NCBI GenBank assembly: GCA_963693315.1
Contig: OY856186.1
Location: 71,012,019 to 71,076,018, forward strand
Origin: Diogma glabrata
Taxonomy: Eukaryota > Arthropoda > Insecta > Diptera > Cylindrotomidae
Direction: 5' to 3'
Length of the DNA: 64,000 nucleotides
The notes under the pieces were generated by a model. The model did no database searches. It had not been told where the DNA came from and was given only the letters and a program-made list of their open reading frames with translations. Position 1 is the first letter of the stretch. Each line of letters starts with the position of its first letter. The position numbers and the translations under genes are program-made. Below, in pieces: positions 58,711 to 64,000 of the stretch.

Positions 58711-61697
58711 ATGAGCTGTAACAATATTTCAATTTTAGCTTTGAACGCCAACTCAATAATATTCAACCACAAACGCCTTCAACTTTTTTGAAACAATTAA
58801 ACACATCAACCCGACTGCAGCTCTAATCTCAGAAACCCACCTTAATGGCAGACACAAGCTACACCTCGAAAATTTCAACATCATCAGACAAGATAAAAAT
58901 GTAGGCACAGCAATATTTATAAAAAAGAACATAAAGTTCAAAATTATTCCATTCGAGAGCCTGTCAATATCGGCAACCTTTATAGACATAAATTACATAG
59001 ATGCTCAAGAGAGAAATCGCTCTCTGATAATAGGGGCCATCTATATCCCCAGTAACCTTGGTCAAGGTATGAAACAGGACCTAGATAACATTTTGAATTT
59101 ATGTCAGAATAAAGACGAGGTAATCATTGGAGGGGACTTCAATGCCAGAAACAAAAGATGGGGAGATAGCGTAAATAACGTGAATGGCAATCAATTATCA
59201 AAATTACTTGAGGAACCAGACTGGATGAACTTCGAAATTGTAAACCCACCGGACCCAACGTTCCCGAGATCGGGTTCCTTCATTGATATGTTCTTAATAT
59301 CGTCCAATTGTCTTCATAAAACGGACAATCAATTAAGCTATAAGTGCTCTACTTTACCAGGAATATCTGACCATTTTGCAATACAACTAAACATCACAAT
59401 TAAAAATTTTAACCCGTTAACAAACACTAAGAACCACATTTTATCTTTCAAACAAACAAACTGGGATACATACAAATCTGACCTAAGCTTTGCCCTCACG
59501 AACTTAAAATATCTCACTCGAGGAGTTTATCTAACGACGAAATTGAAAAAACTATTAATGAGATCAACGTAGCAATTATTAACACAAATCTTAAACATGC
59601 CAAACAAATGAGACCTAAGGATTTAAAGTACGCCAATCTATCTGAAGTTGCACAGAAGATGCTCAAATTAAAACAAATCTGGTCCACCAAGCTAAAGAGG
59701 ATATTTAGCAAACACAAAAACAAAATCAATGCCGAATACAAAGAACTCAAAGCGAGAATCGATTGTCTCAATACCTGCCTAAAAGACAAAATTTCGAGTG
59801 AACTGAATACTAACTTCAGACGAAGACTCGAGGCCATCAAACCTTCGCCTCGAGTTTTTAAGGAAATTAATAAGATTACCGTAGGGAAATGCGACAAAAT
59901 AAATGTATCAAGAGACCCAATCAAAAGAGGTGATAACATCTATATCGACCTAAACGAAAAACTTAACGCGTTTGCCGAATTCTACAAGGAAATATATAAG
60001 GAAAAAATCCCAACTTATAATCTAAACACAACAAATGAGGTCATAAATTTATGGAATAACATCTCAAGAGACAACGAAAAAGAATTGACGGAATTCTCTC
60101 AGCAAAACTCTGCGCTGAATCCGGGTAATCTAGAACTCTTCTGTAATACAAAGATTACTTCGGACACAATAAAAGCCCTAAACAATTAAAAAATCGATGG
60201 GACCGGACAATATTTCAAACTACTTCATCAGGAAAGGTGTTAAACAACTGGCAGAGCCCCTAACGATCATTATAAACAACTGTTTGGATAACGGTTTCTT
60301 TCCCAATGCATGGAAGATAGCGAAACTTATACCTATCCCTAAAACTAACGCGTCACACGACATCAGAGACTTCAGGCCAATTTCGATGCTCTCAAATATG
60401 GGAAAAATTCTGGAAAAAATAATAATGTTTAAATTGCTTTGATAATTTTGATATAATCCCTGATGAACAGTTCGGATTCAGGAAAGAACACTCTACAGAG
60501 CATGCGCTCTTATATCTCCATGACAATATCGTCAAAGGACTAAACAACAGAAAATGCACAGTCTCTTGGACTTTAGACCTCGAAAAAGCTTTTGACCTCA
60601 CATGGCCGAAAGGTCACATATACAAACTGCACAGGGCCAACACCCCGCCTTACTTAGTCCGCATTATAAAAGTTTCCTCACAAATAGAAAACTTTTTATT
60701 GAAATTGATAATCAGAAATCTAACACAATACCAGTGAATTCAGGAGTTCCGCAGGGATCCATACTTGGACCCTGGTTATTTAACACTTATATTCATGACA
60801 TTCCAACTAGATTGTCCAATAACTCCAAAACAGTTCTTTATGCTGATGACACTATAGTTTTCGCACAAGACGAAAGACCACATCTTGCATTAGATAAGAT
60901 CTTAAAACACATTACATTCATACAAAAATTCTACAAAACCTGGAGAATAAATATTAATGTCGAAAAATGCCAATTAATTTGCTTTAGAAACTCAAGTGGA
61001 AGAGGACACCATCTAGCTGTACGAGAAAGTAAACAATTAACTCTCCAAATCAATAATAGCGAAATCAAAACCGTCGATAAGATCAAATATCTAGGTGTTA
61101 ATATCCAAAACAAAACTGTTTCAATCAACATATGAGAGCCACTATAAACAAAGCTAAAGGTGCAGCCGCGCTGCTAAAACCAATTCTGTCATCTAACAAT
61201 GTTGAAAGCAAAACTAAGCTTCTTGTATATAAAACATTAATAAGACCTATTTTAACTTACGCTTGCCCTATCTGGTTCACAATTAGTCCCACAGTAGCTA
61301 AGGAACTCCTTGTCTTCGAAAGAAAAATGATCAGACATTGTCTCTCCAAATTTAGAAGGAAAATAAAAAATATATACACAACAAGATTATTTATAAAGAT
61401 TCGGGAATAACCCCTATTCTTCAATACTCTTACAATCTAGCCGTCACTAGACTAAAAAGACTACAACATCACCCCAACCCTCTTATGAGGAGCATTTACC
61501 ACGACAATGTCACAACTCCACTGGAAAACGGTACCTACTACGTATCACCGATCAGTTTAATAAACACAGAATCTCTCGTGTCTTTGCAAGCTAATAACTG
61601 CCTAAATCTTAATAAATTCTACGAATCGAAAAACACCAGTCACTTCCCTGTAAACAAAAAAATCGAATCGAAAAAAACGATATATTTTCGACACTAA
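58711..61697 (+). pseudogene. LINE D ORF2: endonuclease and reverse transcriptase
   Basis: ATG 58711 opens ISILALNANSIIFNHKRLQL; a T6 run (58785-58790) shifts the frame to FETIKHINPTAALISETHLN. Endonuclease: VIIGGDFNARNKRWGDSV, SGSFIDMFLIS and LPGISDHFAIQL (Asp-His intact). RT: RDFRPISMLSNMGKILEKII, EQFGFRKEHSTEHALLYL, WTLDLEKAFDLTW (first Asp), VNSGVPQGSILGPWLFNTYI, TVLYADDTIVFAQ (catalytic pair) and KIKYLGVNIQNK, with breaks near 59540, 60190, 60440, 60600-60650, 61135 and 61410. The active-site residues survive, so damage is recent relative to LINE A. Confidence 0.9.
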
Positions 61698-61849
61698 ACC
61701 GAAACATAGTTTTTCTATGTGACAAATACAATTGCAATAATCGTATGACGTATATTCATTTCGTGTTTAGAATCCAATACAATTTATAGTTAATCTTGTT
61801 GACGCCATTTTAAAAATTATAAAAAGTGTATTGTGAATTAAAAAAAAAA

Positions 61850-63000
61850 ATCTTGTGTTTAAATTAAATTAAAGATGTTTAAATTGTTTAAATTAAATTT
61901 ATGACTCTAATATTAGGTAACTGCTTCATTTTCTCTTTGTCTGTGAATTTAAAACCAAATAAAATTTATACATTTATTTATTTATACATTTAGCGCAGAA
62001 AAAAAATTCCCGACTTTTAAAACCAATGAACGGGTCCACATAATAAAAAGTGGTTTCTTTACGCAAAAGATAAATTCAACAAAATTCAAAATAAAAACAA
62101 GTGAAGATACATTGAAATTGGATACATAGGCAACTAACTATAAGTTTAATTTCTAGCGTAGATATTTAAGTTTACTTTAATTCATTTACTTTAATTTTTG
62201 ATTTTCATTTACTTTAAACTTTAAGTTTCATTTACTTTAATTTTTTTTCAAATGTACAACCTCAGTATTAATAAAATTTTAATAATAATATGTATAAAAT
62301 TATTAATTTGTTTTGATAACACTAGAACCCAGAGCTGAATATATTTCCAGTTACATAAAAATATCGAAAACGATAGAAAAATTGAGAATCGAAATAGAAT
62401 CGCAAATTTCATAACTAATTTAAATCGGAAAACATGATTCTTAAATGTATCGTAAAATATGGAGTGTTTCCGATACATACTACCACATACAAAATGTATC
62501 GCCAAAAGTCTAATTATCATATGTCAGTTGATTCAAAATTGTATCCGTTTAGCATCGCGAAAACGATTCGTAAACGATGTTTTATATGAACAAGTTTCAT
62601 CATTTACGAATCTTTTTTGAATCGAAATGTTTACAGGGTTGAGAGGTTAAAGTACACACCCTGGCTTCGTGCTCCGTGATCTGAATAGGCGTGCACCTAC
62701 TAATCTAAATTAGTACAATACTTTATTGTTCCCTGTAAATATGTAAATAAATTAGTTTTAGTTTTAGGTAGTTCATAAACAGCGCTCAAATGCTGAAAAA
62801 AACGTTTCATATAATGCCCTGAGCAAGCATAAATTTTTCTAGTAAATAAGATACAGTTCATAATAAGTTGAATTAGAGAAAATACTGTAAATTGAATTAA
62901 AACAATTTTCATATATCAAAAAATCAATTTTTGAAAAGCGGTAGCACTTGACAGTTCTTGTCAGTGTATCCAACATATAAAAACAAACTATGTTTAGTTT
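61850..63000. other. AT-rich stretch with no supported gene
   Basis: Blocks like CATTTACTTTAA repeat loosely at 62160-62240. No gene is seen. Confidence 0.5.
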
Positions 63001-63085
63001 TTTTTTTTGTAACCGCTGTAAAATATACTTGTAAAATGAATGTTTTTAAAATGTCTCAATAAAGGAATTGAATTGAATTGAAATT
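63001..63085 (+). repeat. LINE-type 3' tail with (GAATT)n
   Basis: AATAAAGGAATTGAATTGAA (63058 onward) follows a short noncoding stretch beginning GTAACCGCTGTAAAATATAC. A poly(A) signal directly followed by a GAATT microsatellite is a common end of jockey- and R1-like LINEs. No coding part is attached. Confidence 0.5.
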
Positions 63086-63089
63086 AACA

Positions 63090-64000
63090 AAATTCAACAC
63101 TCAATTTCAGTGTCAGCTTCACAATTCAAACAAATTTTATATATATTTTTTTGAACACACTAAAGCAATTTGACAGTCTTTATTAACATGTATAATCACA
63201 AAAATAACTTATTGAAAACAAAACAAACAATTGAACGATTAATTTATATATAACAAACTACATTGTATTAAAACATATACCTGATAAAACTTTATAGTAT
63301 AAAAATGTTGATTTTTCTGTAGTTGTTGGTAATCCACTTTGATATTTTCTCATTGTAATTCCATCATGATTTTCTGTATCATTTTTTATTACAACAATAT
63401 CATCATTAAAACTGTTTGAATTACATAAATCACATTTTTCCTCAAATTATTAAGATAATAATATGATATTATTCAATAAATAAAATAACCAATAAATTAT
63501 TAATAAATGAACAAGAGAAAATTTAAATATTTATTTTGTTTTATATTAATTATATTAAGAGCAAAAAATTTACACGTCTATTCACGATGAAATCACTTTC
63601 TCCTCCCTGTATTCATCGTTTATACAAATGACACCATATTTAAAACTAATAATAAAAAAAAGTTATAAAATAGTTCATTATTGTGTTGTTTTTTTCTAAA
63701 AAGTCGTTTTACTGTATCGCAGAACAGTGAAAGTTTTTTTTTTGTGACAGTGATAATCGTCCTATATTCTAAATTAAATGTGTTAAGCTAATCTAGTAAT
63801 TTTTTATCGCCATTTTAGAAAAACCACACCCAGATGTCTTCATAGGTGGACACAATTTTCAGTCTTTATGCATAGTAAAATTGTCAACTGTTTCTATGTG
63901 CATATATGTTACATATTGGATTTTGCACATAATTAACATAATGAAATGAAATGTTACAATACATGAACATATTTAATTGAATAAACGGGTGGTTCTTACT
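63090..64000. other. AT-rich stretch with no supported gene
   Basis: The 15-bp phrase TGTATTCATCGTTTATACAA at 63607 also occurs at 57280, so a diverged repeat may be shared, but no structure is clear. The window ends here. Confidence 0.4.

Larger units (their letters stand above)
57690..61849 (+). mobile_element. LINE D, a 5'-truncated jockey-like LINE
   Basis: It begins inside ORF1 and ends with a 3' UTR and A10 run near 61838-61848. Order: ORF1 end with knuckles, EN, RT, tail. It is related to LINE A but better preserved. Confidence 0.8.

Noticed and set aside
1..64000. CRISPR arrays, bacterial operons, rRNA and tRNA genes
   Set aside because: No short regular direct repeats with unique spacers, no Shine-Dalgarno-linked gene runs and no recognisable T-loop or rRNA core were seen; tRNA detection by eye is weak, so a covariance scan would be decisive.

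Overview
The window reads as an AT-rich, intron-poor, repeat-dominated piece of an arthropod genome, most likely an insect. The evidence is the set of transposable elements (jockey/CR1-like and RTE/Nimb-like LINEs, Gypsy-type LTR remnants, hAT, Helitron, a Crypton-like tyrosine recombinase), the very short introns (51-61 nt with GT..AG ends), and the absence of any bacterial-style gene order. The species cannot be told from the sequence. Almost every long reading frame belongs to a mobile element, and most of those are broken.

Region 1-20.3 kb: an inverted satellite array (1-1290), scattered LINE tails, a 60-bp tandem duplication that keeps one small frame open (5222-5350), a hAT-type MITE with 8-bp target duplications (9245-9675), a degraded Helitron with both termini visible (11307-13550) that contains a 122-bp tandem array, an 88-bp tandem array (15.7-16.3 kb), and two minus-strand reverse transcriptases, one abutting the other (17.2-20.3 kb).

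Region 20.5-28.3 kb: a dispersed repeat with a (CAAT)n tail (a second copy lies inverted at 57.3 kb), a Gypsy-like aspartic protease, a Crypton-like tyrosine recombinase gene with a 61-nt intron and with palindromes and a thrice-repeated 43-bp motif around it, and immediately downstream the only convincing cellular-type gene: a 92-residue, three-exon gene for a GTSF1-like protein with two perfect CHHC zinc fingers. It is followed by a 47-bp perfect inverted repeat and a Gypsy integrase split by about 1.95 kb that includes a TIR element carrying its end motif many times.

Region 28.3-46.8 kb is a set of nested insertions. An old jockey-like LINE (LINE A) is interrupted three times: by LINE B in ORF1, by an 8.2-kb TIR element in ORF2, and by a 1.07-kb long-TIR foldback element further on. 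The TIR element itself contains a nearly intact CR1-like LINE (LINE C), which is broken by a 540-bp hAT MITE with a perfect 8-bp duplication. LINE B also carries a 364-bp insertion. The nesting gives a relative timeline.

Region 46.8-64 kb: a 3.18-kb hAT element with perfect 8-bp duplications and a BED-finger transposase (broken), itself inserted in a hairpin sequence; a TIR element; a Gypsy-like gag remnant; the second copy of the dispersed repeat; a 5'-truncated jockey-like LINE D related to LINE A; and a LINE 3' tail. No rRNA, tRNA or CRISPR feature was recognised.
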